NCBI RefSeq assembly: GCF_029760955.1
Contig: NZ_CP121682.1
Location: 5,766,001-5,830,000, forward strand
Length of the DNA: 64,000 bases
Reading direction: 5' to 3'
Source: Streptomyces cathayae
GTDB taxonomy: Bacteria > Actinomycetota > Actinomycetes > Streptomycetales > Streptomycetaceae
Position numbers and translations under genes: made by a program. This document shows positions 1 through 12,855 of this stretch, piece after piece; position 1 is the first letter of the stretch; each line of letters opens with the position of its first letter. The notes under the pieces were generated by a model that saw nothing but the letters and a program-made list of their open reading frames with translations, ran no database searches and was not told the origin of the DNA.

Positions 1-140
1 TCACTGGCCAGCGAAACGGTGTCGAGCCCCAACGAGGGCAGGAGCACACCGGCCTCGTCCAGTGCCAGGGAGAGTTCGTTCCTGGCCTCGTCGGCGTCCC
101 GGATCGCGGCCGCACGCCTCGTACGTTCCTGTGGTGCCAT
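1..140 (-). CDS. Small hypothetical protein, partial at left edge
   Basis: The reverse-strand ATG at 140 opens a frame that runs off the left edge, so only about 46 N-terminal residues are visible. They begin MAPQERTRRAAAIRDADEAR and are charged and helical. From memory, short proteins of this type lie divergently beside XRE/DUF397 loci in Streptomyces, and the divergent XRE regulator begins at 259. Another reverse frame is open over the same bases but starts with low-complexity Arg/Gly sequence, so I prefer this one. The 118-bp gap between the two starts should carry both promoters. Function unknown. Confidence 0.55.
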   Translation of the reverse strand, partial: MAPQERTRRAAAIRDADEARNELSLALDEAGVLLPSLGLDTVSLAS

Positions 141-258
141 GATTGCGGTGCTCTTCCTTCATGATGATCCCGACTCTCCCCACGATCATCGGTACGTGAC
201 GCTAAGCTCACTAAGGGTGACGATTTTCGTTGCGCCGGACCGAAAACGGGGACAGGCG

Positions 259-1107
259 ATGCCCGCACCGAAGGAGCTCGACCCCTCCGCGTCCCTGCCG
301 GCGCTCTACGGCATGAAGTTGCCCAAGCTCCGCGTCCGCGCCGGGTTCACCCAACGCGGGCTCGGCGACCTGATCCCCGTCGCCCACAGCCGTATCGCCC
401 AGTTCGAACTGGGCAAGGAGACACCACCCGAGGACGTCAACACCAGGCTGGATGAGATTCTGGAGGCCGACGGCGACCTGGTCGACCTGTGGACCCACAT
501 CAAGCGGACGCCGATCCCGGACTGGGCACGGAAGTTCGTGACGTACGAGGCCAGGGCGAACGCCATGCACAAGTACACGGCACACAGCGTCCCGGGTCTG
601 CTGCAGACCGAGGCCTACGCACGGGAGGTACTGCGCCATGGACAACCGTGGTGCACGGTGGAGGAGATCGAGGAGAAGGTGACGGCGCGGCTGAGTCGGC
701 AGAGCCTGCTCCGGAAGCCGCAACCGCCGCTGTTGTGGGTGGTGCTCGACGAGTCGGTGATCCGGCGCCCGGTGGAAGGCCCGACCGTCATGCGGGAGCA
801 GTTGGCCTCCGTGCTGGAAGCCGCCCGCACCCCGCGCATCGAGGTGCAGGTGATGCTCTTCGTCGCGGGGGCCCACTCCGCCATGGGCGGCTCGCTCACC
901 CTCCTGTCGTTCGACAACGCGCCGGACGTGGCCTACCTGGAGGCGGGCCACTCGGGTGAGTTGGTGGAAGACCGGGCCATGGTGGCCCGGCACTCCCATC
1001 GTTACGCTCTCGTCCATGCCCGAGCCCTGCCACCAGAGGCATCCGCGGCCCTGATCCGGCGGGCCATGAAGGAGTACGAGACATGCGCAGTGCCCGACCC
1101 GACCTGA
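259..1107 (+). CDS. XRE-family helix-turn-helix regulator with DUF5753 domain
   Basis: A protein of 282 residues. The N-terminal third holds an XRE-type helix-turn-helix: residues around 25-70 include RAGFTQRGLGDLI, then AHSRIAQFELGKETPP and NTRLDEIL. The remainder fits the DUF5753 domain, with the typical GLLQTEAYAR segment followed by the VMREQLA, HSAMGGSLTLL and VAYLEA elements. The ATG at 259 follows a purine-rich GGGGAC; the frame stays open upstream, but that extension is unlike the family. It overlaps the DUF397 gene by 25 nt, so translation is probably coupled. Such pairs (WhiJ-like loci) act in development and antibiotic control in Streptomyces; the target here is unknown. Confidence 0.85.
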   Translation: MPAPKELDPSASLPALYGMKLPKLRVRAGFTQRGLGDLIPVAHSRIAQFELGKETPPEDVNTRLDEILEADGDLVDLWTHIKRTPIPDWARKFVTYEARANAMHKYTAHSVPGLLQTEAYAREVLRHGQPWCTVEEIEEKVTARLSRQSLLRKPQPPLLWVVLDESVIRRPVEGPTVMREQLASVLEAARTPRIEVQVMLFVAGAHSAMGGSLTLLSFDNAPDVAYLEAGHSGELVEDRAMVARHSHRYALVHARALPPEASAALIRRAMKEYETCAVPDPT

Positions 1108-1292
1108 CGGCCGCAGTGTGGCGCAAGAGCACGTACAGCGACGGCGGCGGCGGCGACTGCCTGGAACTCGCCGACAACATCCCCGGCACCGTCCCCGTCC
1201 GCGACAGCAAGAACCCCACCGGCACGACCCTGCTGCTCGGCACCTCTGCCTGGACCGCCTTCCTCGACGGCATACGGACCAGCGCGCACTGA
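1083..1292 (+). CDS. DUF397 domain protein
   Basis: A protein of 69 residues with the whole DUF397 pattern: an N-terminal WRKSTYSDGGGGDCLELA block, the central VPVRDSKNPTG block and a C-terminal SAWTAFLDGIR. The ATG at 1083 lies inside the end of the XRE gene, in another frame, which is the usual arrangement. Members of this family partner with the adjacent XRE/DUF5753 regulator, possibly as an antagonist or toxin-antitoxin-like component; that role is inferred from the family. A broken second copy lies near 3.3 kb. Confidence 0.88.
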   Translation: MRSARPDLTAAVWRKSTYSDGGGGDCLELADNIPGTVPVRDSKNPTGTTLLLGTSAWTAFLDGIRTSAH

Positions 1293-1378
1293 TGTGGGTC
1301 ACAACAGTGACCGCAGCGCTGAGTCGTGCTCGTCACGCCATCGTGACCAGGATGACTCTTGATCACGACGGACTTGAA

Positions 1379-1855
1379 TCAGCCCTGCCCCTCGGACTGC
1401 TCCGCCTGCTTCTCGGTGAGCCCCTCCGAAGCCGCGATACGCGTGGGTCGGGCCCGCCGGTGCAGGACTGCGCCGGCACAGACCAGGGCGACGGCAAGAC
1501 CCGCCAGCACACAGACGAGAACGTTGATCGACATGGAGACGTGCTCCACTGCGGCGCCGTCGGAGTAGACGCAGGCGTTACGAAGAGGCCAGTGCTCCTG
1601 CTCGATACTTGCCAACTCGGCACCTGAGGCGTTCCGGTCTTCGCACACCTCGGGAAACGGCCCTCCCATGGCCACGGAGAACCAGCCGTAGCAGTACACG
1701 GCTGCTGCCGAAGAACCGAAGACCAGAACGAGAACGGCACAGAGTCTGGACAGAGACAGGGGCGGGTTGTCCAGCAACAGAAAAACGGTCACGATGCCTG
1801 CCGCCGCAGCAGCCAGGCTGATGAGCATCAGCATGCCCATCAGAGCGAATGACAT
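1379..1855 (-). CDS. Putative three-pass membrane protein
   Basis: A protein of 158 residues with three hydrophobic segments at about residues 5-28, 38-59 and 108-130, and a basic C-terminal tail containing HRRARPTRIAASEG. Between the second and third helices is a polar loop of about 45 residues with two cysteines, probably outside the cell. I recognise no family. The start at 1855 puts the first membrane helix immediately after the initiator, and CAAGGTGACACC lies just upstream. GC content is lower than in the core genes of the window, consistent with an acquired block. Confidence 0.6.
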   Translation of the reverse strand: MSFALMGMLMLISLAAAAAGIVTVFLLLDNPPLSLSRLCAVLVLVFGSSAAAVYCYGWFSVAMGGPFPEVCEDRNASGAELASIEQEHWPLRNACVYSDGAAVEHVSMSINVLVCVLAGLAVALVCAGAVLHRRARPTRIAASEGLTEKQAEQSEGQG

Positions 1856-2003
1856 GGTGTCACCTTGTTTTCGTTGACGTAACGGACTGTGGCGCCGCCA
1901 TCCGACAACAACTCCTCGAATCGCCCCCCGCCGTCGCTGCCACTGCGGCCTGGCACACCCTCATGTCCGCCGGTTGCGTCGGCCAACTCGGCTGTCAGCG
2001 GAT

Positions 2004-2606
2004 TCAGGGCTGACGCGCCGCCTCGCGCAGTCGGTCACGCGCAGCCCGCAGCAAGCTCTGCGACCACTCCGCACGGGTGACTCCCTCGGGCAGACTCGTC
2101 AACTCGGCGTGGCCGGCGCCCAGCCCGCGGGCGATCGCCTCCACCGCGAAACGCTGCATGAGATCGTCGTTGTACTCACCGCGGCCTTCCTCGGCGAGCT
2201 TCAGCAGGGCGCGGAGGAGTTCGGCGTCGAACCCGTCGTGCAGGATCGCTCCCGCCCCCGAGACCGCGGCCACGAACGCGTCGTCACTCAGGTCCCATTC
2301 GGGGGAGCCCAGCAACTCGAGGATCTGCTTGGAGTACTTCGCTCCCATTCTCCAGTGCCCCGTGAGTACCTGAACGGCGAGCCCCGAGACCTCGGGGTCC
2401 TCGGGGTGGATCAGATAGGTGGCGATCAGCGGCTCGTATGCCGGGCCGCCCGCACGGGCCACCGCGTACAACAGCCAGTAGAGGTCCCGGCCGGCCCGGC
2501 CCTCGGAAATGGCCCGGGCGATCTCCTTCACCTCCTGCGACGGGATGGTGCCGTCCTTCGCCCGTGCGATCAGCTGCCGCACATGTGCATCATGCGCCAC
2601 TGCCAT
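2004..2606 (-). CDS. Hypothetical all-helical protein (HEAT-like)
   Basis: A protein of 200 residues if the ATG at 2606 (MAVAHDAHVRQL) is used. The frame is open further upstream, but that part is Pro/Arg/Ser-rich and shadow-like, and GTGGAGC lies just before 2606. The sequence is a run of amphipathic helices (KEIARAISEGR, EPLIATYLI, VSGLAVQVL, AELLRALLKLAEEG) reminiscent of HEAT or immunity-type helical repeats. No catalytic motif, signal peptide or membrane segment is visible. It lies among other accessory genes; function unknown. Confidence 0.6.
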   Translation of the reverse strand: MAVAHDAHVRQLIARAKDGTIPSQEVKEIARAISEGRAGRDLYWLLYAVARAGGPAYEPLIATYLIHPEDPEVSGLAVQVLTGHWRMGAKYSKQILELLGSPEWDLSDDAFVAAVSGAGAILHDGFDAELLRALLKLAEEGRGEYNDDLMQRFAVEAIARGLGAGHAELTSLPEGVTRAEWSQSLLRAARDRLREAARQP

Positions 2607-2772
2607 GCTCCACTCACTTGACTCTGGGGGTGAACTGCTCGGAGAAGTCCAGCATTCTGCTGCCCCGCCCCGAGGCGGCGACGAGAAGGTCTCGCACGGC
2701 CGCTGGGGGGTCCGCAGCGGCTGTGCGAGATCCGGTGGCCGCCCCAATTACCGGCCAGCGTAGATGCGTGCC

Positions 2773-3189
2773 TCAGAACCCCGGGGCTGGGAGGAAACCC
2801 GGCCACCATGAGGGAACGCCGCTGGGGCAGTCATAGGTGGTGCCACTCCAGAAGAGGGAGAGAGCGCACCAGGAAACGGCGGAGAGAGTCACCGCGAGGG
2901 CGAAGAAGTGGAGAAAGGGACGGTTCCCAAGCAGGATGCCCACCGTAACCCAGCCCAACAGTAGGCCCGTCGAGAGGCCCGGGATGAAGAGGAAGAGTAG
3001 GAAGCCACTGTTGGCTGCGTTGTTCACTCCCACGTCGCAGGCGTTCCACGCCCTGCCCAGGAGTATGGCCACGAGTACGGCGAGAGCCGGTCCCACCACC
3101 GTGCCGAGACATCCATACAGCCGTCGGTCCCCCATGTGCCCCCTCAATTCGTCGTCCGCTCCGGAAAGCATCGGAGCCGCACCGCTCAT
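2773..3189 (-). CDS. Putative small membrane protein
   Basis: A protein of 138 residues from the ATG at 3189 (MSGAAPMLSG); internal ATGs at 3171 and about 3135 are alternatives. There are three hydrophobic stretches: one around LYGCLGTVVGPALAVLV, one around SGFLLFLFIPGLSTGLLLG and one around FFALAVTLSAVSWCALSLF. It ends in a Trp/Pro-rich tail. I do not recognise a family. The frame continues upstream across the DUF397 remnant region on the other strand; that extension is not credible as protein. Confidence 0.5.
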   Translation of the reverse strand: MSGAAPMLSGADDELRGHMGDRRLYGCLGTVVGPALAVLVAILLGRAWNACDVGVNNAANSGFLLFLFIPGLSTGLLLGWVTVGILLGNRPFLHFFALAVTLSAVSWCALSLFWSGTTYDCPSGVPSWWPGFLPAPGF

Positions 3190-3243
3190 CACTTTATCCA
3201 CCCGCTTACGCAATTCCCTGGCCAACGGGGACCGGCTTGACCC

Positions 3244-3391
3244 TTGGCGGACGGACCGGTCCCGGCGGGAGGCCCGGGCTGCGGTGCCGTCCCCGTCTGC
3301 GACAGCAAGAACCCTCACGGGACCAGTCCTGTTCGTTGTCCCCTCCGCCTGGGCCGCGTTCGTCGAAGGCATACGGCACAGCACATCCTGA
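3244..3391 (+). pseudogene. DUF397 remnant with frameshift
   Basis: In one frame the bases around 3285-3320 encode VPVCDSKNPHGTS, matching the central block of the intact DUF397 protein near 1.2 kb. The C-terminal block (GPVLFVVPSAWAAFVEGIR) then continues in a different frame to a TGA at 3391. A single indel near 3310-3318 therefore separates the two halves, and the N-terminal WRKSSYS-type block is missing. No XRE partner is beside it. I read it as a decayed second DUF397 gene. A sequencing error could explain the frameshift but not the missing N-terminus. Confidence 0.7.
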
Positions 3392-3414
3392 TGCTGGTCC
3401 TTCGGATTAGTCGT

Positions 3415-3460
3415 GCCGTTCGAACGGCTGCCGATGACAAGGCCTGACCTCGTCTAGGCT
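3415..3460 (+). promoter_or_regulatory. Palindrome and candidate promoter of the ATPase-HNH operon
   Basis: GCCGTTCGAACGGC at 3415-3428 is a perfect 14-bp palindrome. It is followed by ATGACA at 3434-3439 and TAGGCT at 3455-3460; the hexamers resemble Streptomyces vegetative promoters, but the 15-bp spacing is short. The nearest downstream gene is the ATPase at 3519. The palindrome would be well placed for an operator overlapping the -35 region. The promoter call is weak. Confidence 0.35.
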
Positions 3461-3518
3461 GACGTGGCGAAACAGCACGGGTATCCGGCAGGCAACGGCG
3501 GATCGGGCGGATCGGATC

Positions 3519-4895
3519 ATGTACCTCTCCAGGGTCTACCTGGCCAATATCAAGTCGTTCGACGAGGTGGACCTCGAACTGGTCCGGCCCGATGGTTCGT
3601 ACGCGGGGTGGACGGTACTGGCCGGCCGTAACGGCTCGGGCAAGACCACATTGCTGCGGGCGATCTCCCTGGCCGTGAGCGGTCCCGCCGCCGCGCGCAG
3701 TCTGATGCCGGCATTCGAGAACTGGGTCGCGCACGGTGAACGCAGGGCGCATTCCGAAGTGGAGTTGGCGCACGACCCCGCGTTCGATCGCTTCACACAG
3801 GGGCGTCGGCCGTCCAAGGCGTTCTGGTCGGGTCTGCGGTGGGTTCTTCCTCCAGAGACCGGCCATGGGAAGGGGAAGCCCGGCAGAGTGGTGCAACCCT
3901 CTCTGGACCCGGTCAACTACACCGGCGCCAAGACGATCACCGCTCAACGCGGCCCCTGGGCCGACAATCCGGAAGGCTGGTTCTGTGCTGCCTACGGCCC
4001 CTTCCGGAGGCTTGCCGGAGGCTCGGGAGAGGTGCAGCGGCTCATGACGGCCGCAGGGCCGGTGGCCCGGCAGGCGAGTCTGTTCCACGAGGACGCCTCG
4101 CTCGCCGAAGGCGTGACATGGCTCATCGAACAGCATCTGCGGGCGCTTGAGCAGCGGGAGGGAGCCGAGGAGCTGCTGGCCTCCGCGTTGGAGATCCTCG
4201 GGGACGACCTGCTGCCCGACGACTGCCGGATCGACGGTGTCGACTCCGAAGGGCTATGGGTGGTGCACCGGGAGCGCCGCTTCCCACTGAAGGAGATGAG
4301 CGACGGCTACCGGACCGTCGCCGCCCTCGTCGTGGATCTCCTGAGGCAGATCTACGACGCCTATGGCGAGCTGGACGTGTTCTACGACGAGGAGACCGAG
4401 ATTCCGATCGCCGACTATCCGGGAGTCGTGATCATCGACGAGGTCGACGCGCACCTGCACGTCTCCTGGCAGAGGCGCATCGGCAGTTGGCTCACTTCGC
4501 ACTTCCCCCGCATTCAGTTCATCGTCACCACCCACAGCCCGTACATCTGCCAGTCGGCCGATCCGGGAGGTCTCATCCGGCTTCCGGGTGCTCAGGAGGA
4601 AGGGCGGGTCGAGAAGGTCTCGCCGGACGTGTACGACAGGGTCGTGTACGGAAGCGGGGACGACGCCGTGCTGTCGTACCTGTTCGGGCTCGACACGCCC
4701 TACTCGGAGAAGGCGGAACGGACGCGGAGCGAGCTTGTGGCGCTGGAGATGGGTGTGCTGCGGGGCAGAGCGAGCGATGAACAACGCATGCGTTACCGAG
4801 AGTTGAAGCGCAAGCTGGTGAGCTCCCCGGCGACCCGCGTGGACGAGGTAGCCGCGCGGCTGCGTGACCGAGCCGACGACGAGTGGTCGGCGTGA
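3519..4895 (+). CDS. AAA/ABC-type ATPase of a Septu-like (PtuA-like) defence pair
   Basis: A protein of 458 residues with the layout of RecF/OLD-like ATPases. It has an N-terminal LANIKSFDEVDLEL strand region, a Walker A GRNGSGKT at residues 36-43, a signature-like EMSDGYRT near 259-266, Walker B VVIIDEVDAHLH with D307/E308, and an H-loop TTHSP with H339. No nuclease or TOPRIM segment is apparent, so catalysis is presumably supplied by the partner. Its stop overlaps the start of an HNH nuclease gene by 4 nt (GTGA). ATPase followed by HNH is the ptuA-ptuB arrangement of Septu anti-phage systems; assignment to Septu rather than a sister family is inference. The ATG at 3519 has only a weak GGAT before it. 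Confidence 0.75.
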   Translation: MYLSRVYLANIKSFDEVDLELVRPDGSYAGWTVLAGRNGSGKTTLLRAISLAVSGPAAARSLMPAFENWVAHGERRAHSEVELAHDPAFDRFTQGRRPSKAFWSGLRWVLPPETGHGKGKPGRVVQPSLDPVNYTGAKTITAQRGPWADNPEGWFCAAYGPFRRLAGGSGEVQRLMTAAGPVARQASLFHEDASLAEGVTWLIEQHLRALEQREGAEELLASALEILGDDLLPDDCRIDGVDSEGLWVVHRERRFPLKEMSDGYRTVAALVVDLLRQIYDAYGELDVFYDEETEIPIADYPGVVIIDEVDAHLHVSWQRRIGSWLTSHFPRIQFIVTTHSPYICQSADPGGLIRLPGAQEEGRVEKVSPDVYDRVVYGSGDDAVLSYLFGLDTPYSEKAERTRSELVALEMGVLRGRASDEQRMRYRELKRKLVSSPATRVDEVAARLRDRADDEWSA

Positions 4896-5632
4896 TCAGG
4901 ATTCAGCGAACCGGTCTGCCTCAGCAGACACGTCGGCGTATGACCGCCTACACACAGGAGATAGGCAAGGCCGGGAAACCGGTGGACCGCGCTCGAGGTC
5001 TGTGGAAGCACACCACCGTGCGACGTCACGTTCACGCCGTGCTGAGCGCGACCCTGGCCGAGATGGCCCCCGGTGTCGAGCGGTGTATGTACTGCGGCGA
5101 CAACCAGGGCACCGACATCGACCACTTCGAGCCGCTGAGCCGGGCCCCGCTGCGCACCTTCGACTGGCACAACCACCTGCTCGCCTGCTCCCTCTGCAAC
5201 AGCCACCAGAAGCGAGAGGCGTTTCCCGTCGACCCCCGAGGACGCCCTCTGCTGATCGACCCCAGCAGCGAGGACCCGGCCGATCACCTCCATCTGGTGC
5301 TCGCGGTGGGTGAGTACCTGCCTCTGACACCCAGGGGAGAGGCGACCTGCGAGGTCTTCGGGCTCAACCGCGGAGTGCTGGTACGAGGCCGGCGGAAGGT
5401 CTACCGGATCACCCGGTTGTGCATCGAGGAGTGGCTGCGCGCCCACGAGAAGGGGGACGACGAGGGCGTGCGGGAGTGGACGAGCACCGTATGGGAACAG
5501 CCGACCGCCGATGTGGTGTACGCGATGTTCCACCAGGCGATGGCCCCCGGAGCAAAGGACGTGTTCGCCGATGACCCCGGGGTGCTGCGACTGCTGACGG
5601 ATGAGCGGGTGCGGGCGGGGCTGCTCGGCTGA
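4892..5632 (+). CDS. HNH endonuclease, PtuB-like partner of the ATPase
   Basis: A protein of 246 residues from the GTG at 4892, which overlaps the ATPase stop; a GTG at 4883 is possible. A zinc-ribbon HNH core is visible: C65-x2-C68 (CMYC), D77-H78 in TDIDHFEP, then WHNHLLACSLCNS with C99-x2-C102 and N103. These are the ligands and catalytic His of the HNH fold as found in PtuB and TIGR02646-type proteins. The rest (LLIDPSSEDPADHLHLVL, EVFGLNR, RRKVYRITRL) also resembles that family. The expected role is DNA cleavage released or directed by the ATPase after phage infection. The gene is directly followed by a terminator-like hairpin, so the operon seems to be two genes. Confidence 0.78.
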   Translation: MIRIQRTGLPQQTRRRMTAYTQEIGKAGKPVDRARGLWKHTTVRRHVHAVLSATLAEMAPGVERCMYCGDNQGTDIDHFEPLSRAPLRTFDWHNHLLACSLCNSHQKREAFPVDPRGRPLLIDPSSEDPADHLHLVLAVGEYLPLTPRGEATCEVFGLNRGVLVRGRRKVYRITRLCIEEWLRAHEKGDDEGVREWTSTVWEQPTADVVYAMFHQAMAPGAKDVFADDPGVLRLLTDERVRAGLLG

Positions 5633-5671
5633 TCCCGGACGGACCGGCAGGCCGTCGTGCCGGGATTTCTT
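5632..5671 (+). terminator. Terminator-like hairpin after the HNH gene
   Basis: ATCCCGG at 5632-5638 pairs with CCGGGAT at 5660-5666, with inner ACGG/CCGT pairing, and is followed by TTCTT. It begins at the HNH stop codon and separates that operon from the amylase promoter region. Confidence 0.5.
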
Positions 5672-5766
5672 GCCGCAACTTCGTGCGGGGTGCTGCCCTT
5701 TCGGAGGGTGAAGCTTTAACATCTGCGTCACGCAAGGTTTCTGAAGGTTTCAGCAAGAACCTTCAG
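5670..5766 (+). promoter_or_regulatory. Amylase upstream region with palindromes
   Basis: Two symmetric elements precede the amylase gene. TTGCCGCAA at 5670-5678 is a 9-bp palindrome. CTGAAGGTT at 5741-5749 repeats in inverse as AACCTTCAG at 5758-5766 around an 8-nt centre. The AAGCTTT at 5711-5717 recurs in the pullulanase upstream region. Streptomyces amylases are controlled by the LacI-type MalR/Reg1; I cannot equate either element with a known operator. The second could equally act as a leader hairpin, as it lies about 47 bases before the start codon. Confidence 0.4.
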
Positions 5767-5812
5767 AGGCCTTCGCACTCCCCACACCCTTCGATGAAGA
5801 AGGACACCCCAC

Positions 5813-7186
5813 ATGGCACGCAGAACCCTCGCCGGGGTCGCCGCGCTCGCGGTTGCCTCGGTTGTCATGACCCCGACTGTCGCGCAGGCCGCGCCGCCCG
5901 GGAACAAGGACGTCACCGCCGTCCTGTTCGAGTGGAACTTCAACTCGGTCGCCCGCGAGTGTACGAACACCCTCGGCCCCGCCGGGTACGGATACGTCCA
6001 GGTCTCCCCGCCCGCCGAGCACATACAGGGCTCGCAGTGGTGGACGTCGTACCAGCCGGTGAGCTACAAGATCGCCGGCCGGCTCGGCGACCGCACCGCG
6101 TTCCGGAACATGGTGAACACCTGCCACGCGGCCGGTGTGAAGGTCGTCGCCGACGCCGTCATCAACCACATGTCCGCGGGCAACGGCACCGGGACCGGCG
6201 GCTCGGCGTACACCAAGTACAACTATCCGGGCCTGTACTCGTCGAACGACTTCGACACCTGCACCTCGCAGATCACCAACTACCGGGACCGCTGGAACGT
6301 CCAGAACTGCGAACTGGTCGGTCTCGCGGACCTCGACACCGGTGAGGAGTACGTACGGGGGAAGATCGCCGGGTACCTCAACGACCTGCTGTCGCTGGGC
6401 GTGGACGGCTTCCGGATCGACGCGGCCAAGCACATGCCGGCCGCCGACCTCGCCACCATCAAGTCCCGGCTCTCCCACCCCGGCGTCTACTGGAAGCAGG
6501 AGGCCATCTACGGCGCCGGCGAGGCCGTCCAGCCCAGCGAGTACACCGGCACCGGCGACGTCCAGGAGTTCCGCTACGCGTACGACCTCAAGCGGGTCTT
6601 CAACAACGAGAACCTCGCCTACCTGAAGAACTACGGCGAGGGCTGGGGCTACATGAACAGCTCCGTCTCCGGGGTCTTCGTCGACAACCACGACACCGAG
6701 CGCAACGGCTCCACGCTCAGCTACAAGGACAACGCCAACTACACCCTGGCCAACGTCTTCATGCTGGCCTGGCCCTACGGCGCCCCGGACATCAACTCCG
6801 GCTACGAGTTCTCCGACCACGACGCCGGCCCGCCGAACGGCGGTCAGGTGAACGCCTGTTGGCAGAACGGCTGGAAGTGCCAGCACGCCTGGCCGGAGAT
6901 CAGGTCCATGGTCGCCTTCCGCAACGCCACCCGCGGGCAGGCCGTCACCAACTGGTGGGACAACGGCAACGACGCGATCGCCTTCGGGCGGGGCAACAAG
7001 GGCTTCGTGGCCGTCAACCACGAGTCCGGCTCCCTGACGCGTACCTACCAGACGTCCCTTCCGGCGGGCACCTACTGCAACGTCCAGAACAACACGCAGG
7101 TGAGCGTGAACGGTTCGGGGCAGCTGACCGCCACCCTGGGCTCGAACACGGCCCTCGCGGTGTACGCGGGCAAGTCCTCCTGCTGA
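5813..7186 (+). CDS. aml: Secreted alpha-amylase (GH13)
   Basis: A protein of 457 residues that hydrolyses alpha-1,4 bonds in starch outside the cell. A Sec signal peptide ends near AQA (residue 26). The GH13 barrel shows the conserved regions [15 protein letters not shown] with nucleophile D203, general acid E230 in WKQEAIY, and FVDNHD with D294. A short beta-sandwich C-domain follows, ending in GKSSC. No starch-binding CBM20 domain is present, unlike many longer Streptomyces amylases, so granule binding may be weak. The ATG at 5813 is preceded by AAGAAGGACACCCC. A large starch-debranching enzyme gene follows on the same strand after a hairpin. In relatives malEFG usually precede aml; here the ATPase-HNH operon does. 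Confidence 0.95.
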   Translation: MARRTLAGVAALAVASVVMTPTVAQAAPPGNKDVTAVLFEWNFNSVARECTNTLGPAGYGYVQVSPPAEHIQGSQWWTSYQPVSYKIAGRLGDRTAFRNMVNTCHAAGVKVVADAVINHMSAGNGTGTGGSAYTKYNYPGLYSSNDFDTCTSQITNYRDRWNVQNCELVGLADLDTGEEYVRGKIAGYLNDLLSLGVDGFRIDAAKHMPAADLATIKSRLSHPGVYWKQEAIYGAGEAVQPSEYTGTGDVQEFRYAYDLKRVFNNENLAYLKNYGEGWGYMNSSVSGVFVDNHDTERNGSTLSYKDNANYTLANVFMLAWPYGAPDINSGYEFSDHDAGPPNGGQVNACWQNGWKCQHAWPEIRSMVAFRNATRGQAVTNWWDNGNDAIAFGRGNKGFVAVNHESGSLTRTYQTSLPAGTYCNVQNNTQVSVNGSGQLTATLGSNTALAVYAGKSSC

Positions 7187-7191
7187 ACCCG

Positions 7192-7232
7192 CGCCGGTCG
7201 CACCGCCGTTCACGGGGGCGGCGCGACCGGCG
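7192..7232 (+). terminator. Hairpin after the amylase gene
   Basis: CGCCGGTCGC at 7192-7201 pairs perfectly with GCGACCGGCG at 7223-7232, starting 6 nt after the amylase stop codon. No T-run follows, which is common for Streptomyces terminators. Confidence 0.65.
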
Positions 7233-7256
7233 TCCGCATGCAAATCCTTACCGTTA

Positions 7257-7286
7257 CTTTCAAGACCCTTGCTGTAAAGCTTTCAA
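7257..7286 (+). promoter_or_regulatory. Direct CTTTCAA repeats upstream of the debranching enzyme gene
   Basis: CTTTCAA occurs at 7257-7263 and again at 7280-7286, start to start 23 bp (about two helical turns). They flank CTTGCTGTAAAG, in an AT-rich patch about 110 bp before the start codon. The second copy overlaps AAGCTTT, which also lies upstream of the amylase. A shared maltose-responsive control is plausible but not shown. Confidence 0.35.
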
Positions 7287-7390
7287 CGGCGATAGCGTCA
7301 CGCCCGGAGCCCGGTGACATGGCCGAAACAGGCCGCGCCGTGGCGTGGGGTCGGACCCAAACGTGCCGTAATCGCAAGGAGTTCACGCCT

Positions 7391-12802
<5,412 letters not shown>

Positions 12803-12819
12803 CGGACGGCGCGGGCTAA

Positions 12820-12854
12820 GGTGGGCCCTCCGAGCTGCAACTGGAGGGCCCACC
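12820..12854 (+). promoter_or_regulatory. Perfect hairpin covering the ribosome-binding site of the next gene
   Basis: GGTGGGCCCTCC at 12820-12831 pairs without mismatch with GGAGGGCCCACC at 12843-12854 across an 11-nt loop. The GGAGGG arm is also the only Shine-Dalgarno candidate for the ATG at 12856. The structure could terminate pullulanase transcripts, or sequester the ribosome-binding site of the isomerase gene, or both. Confidence 0.6.
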
Positions 12855-12855
12855 G

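Noticed and set aside
2607..2772. Short reverse frame ending MLDFSEQFTPRVK between two accessory genes
   Set aside because: About 50 codons without a good start or ribosome-binding site; it may be a gene remnant but support is too thin.
1..5671. Integrative element with att sites
   Set aside because: No integrase, excisionase, tRNA gene or flanking direct repeats are visible in the window.
5670..5766. Assignment of a MalR operator before the amylase
   Set aside because: Palindromes are present but do not match a consensus I can state with confidence; left as candidate regulatory region.
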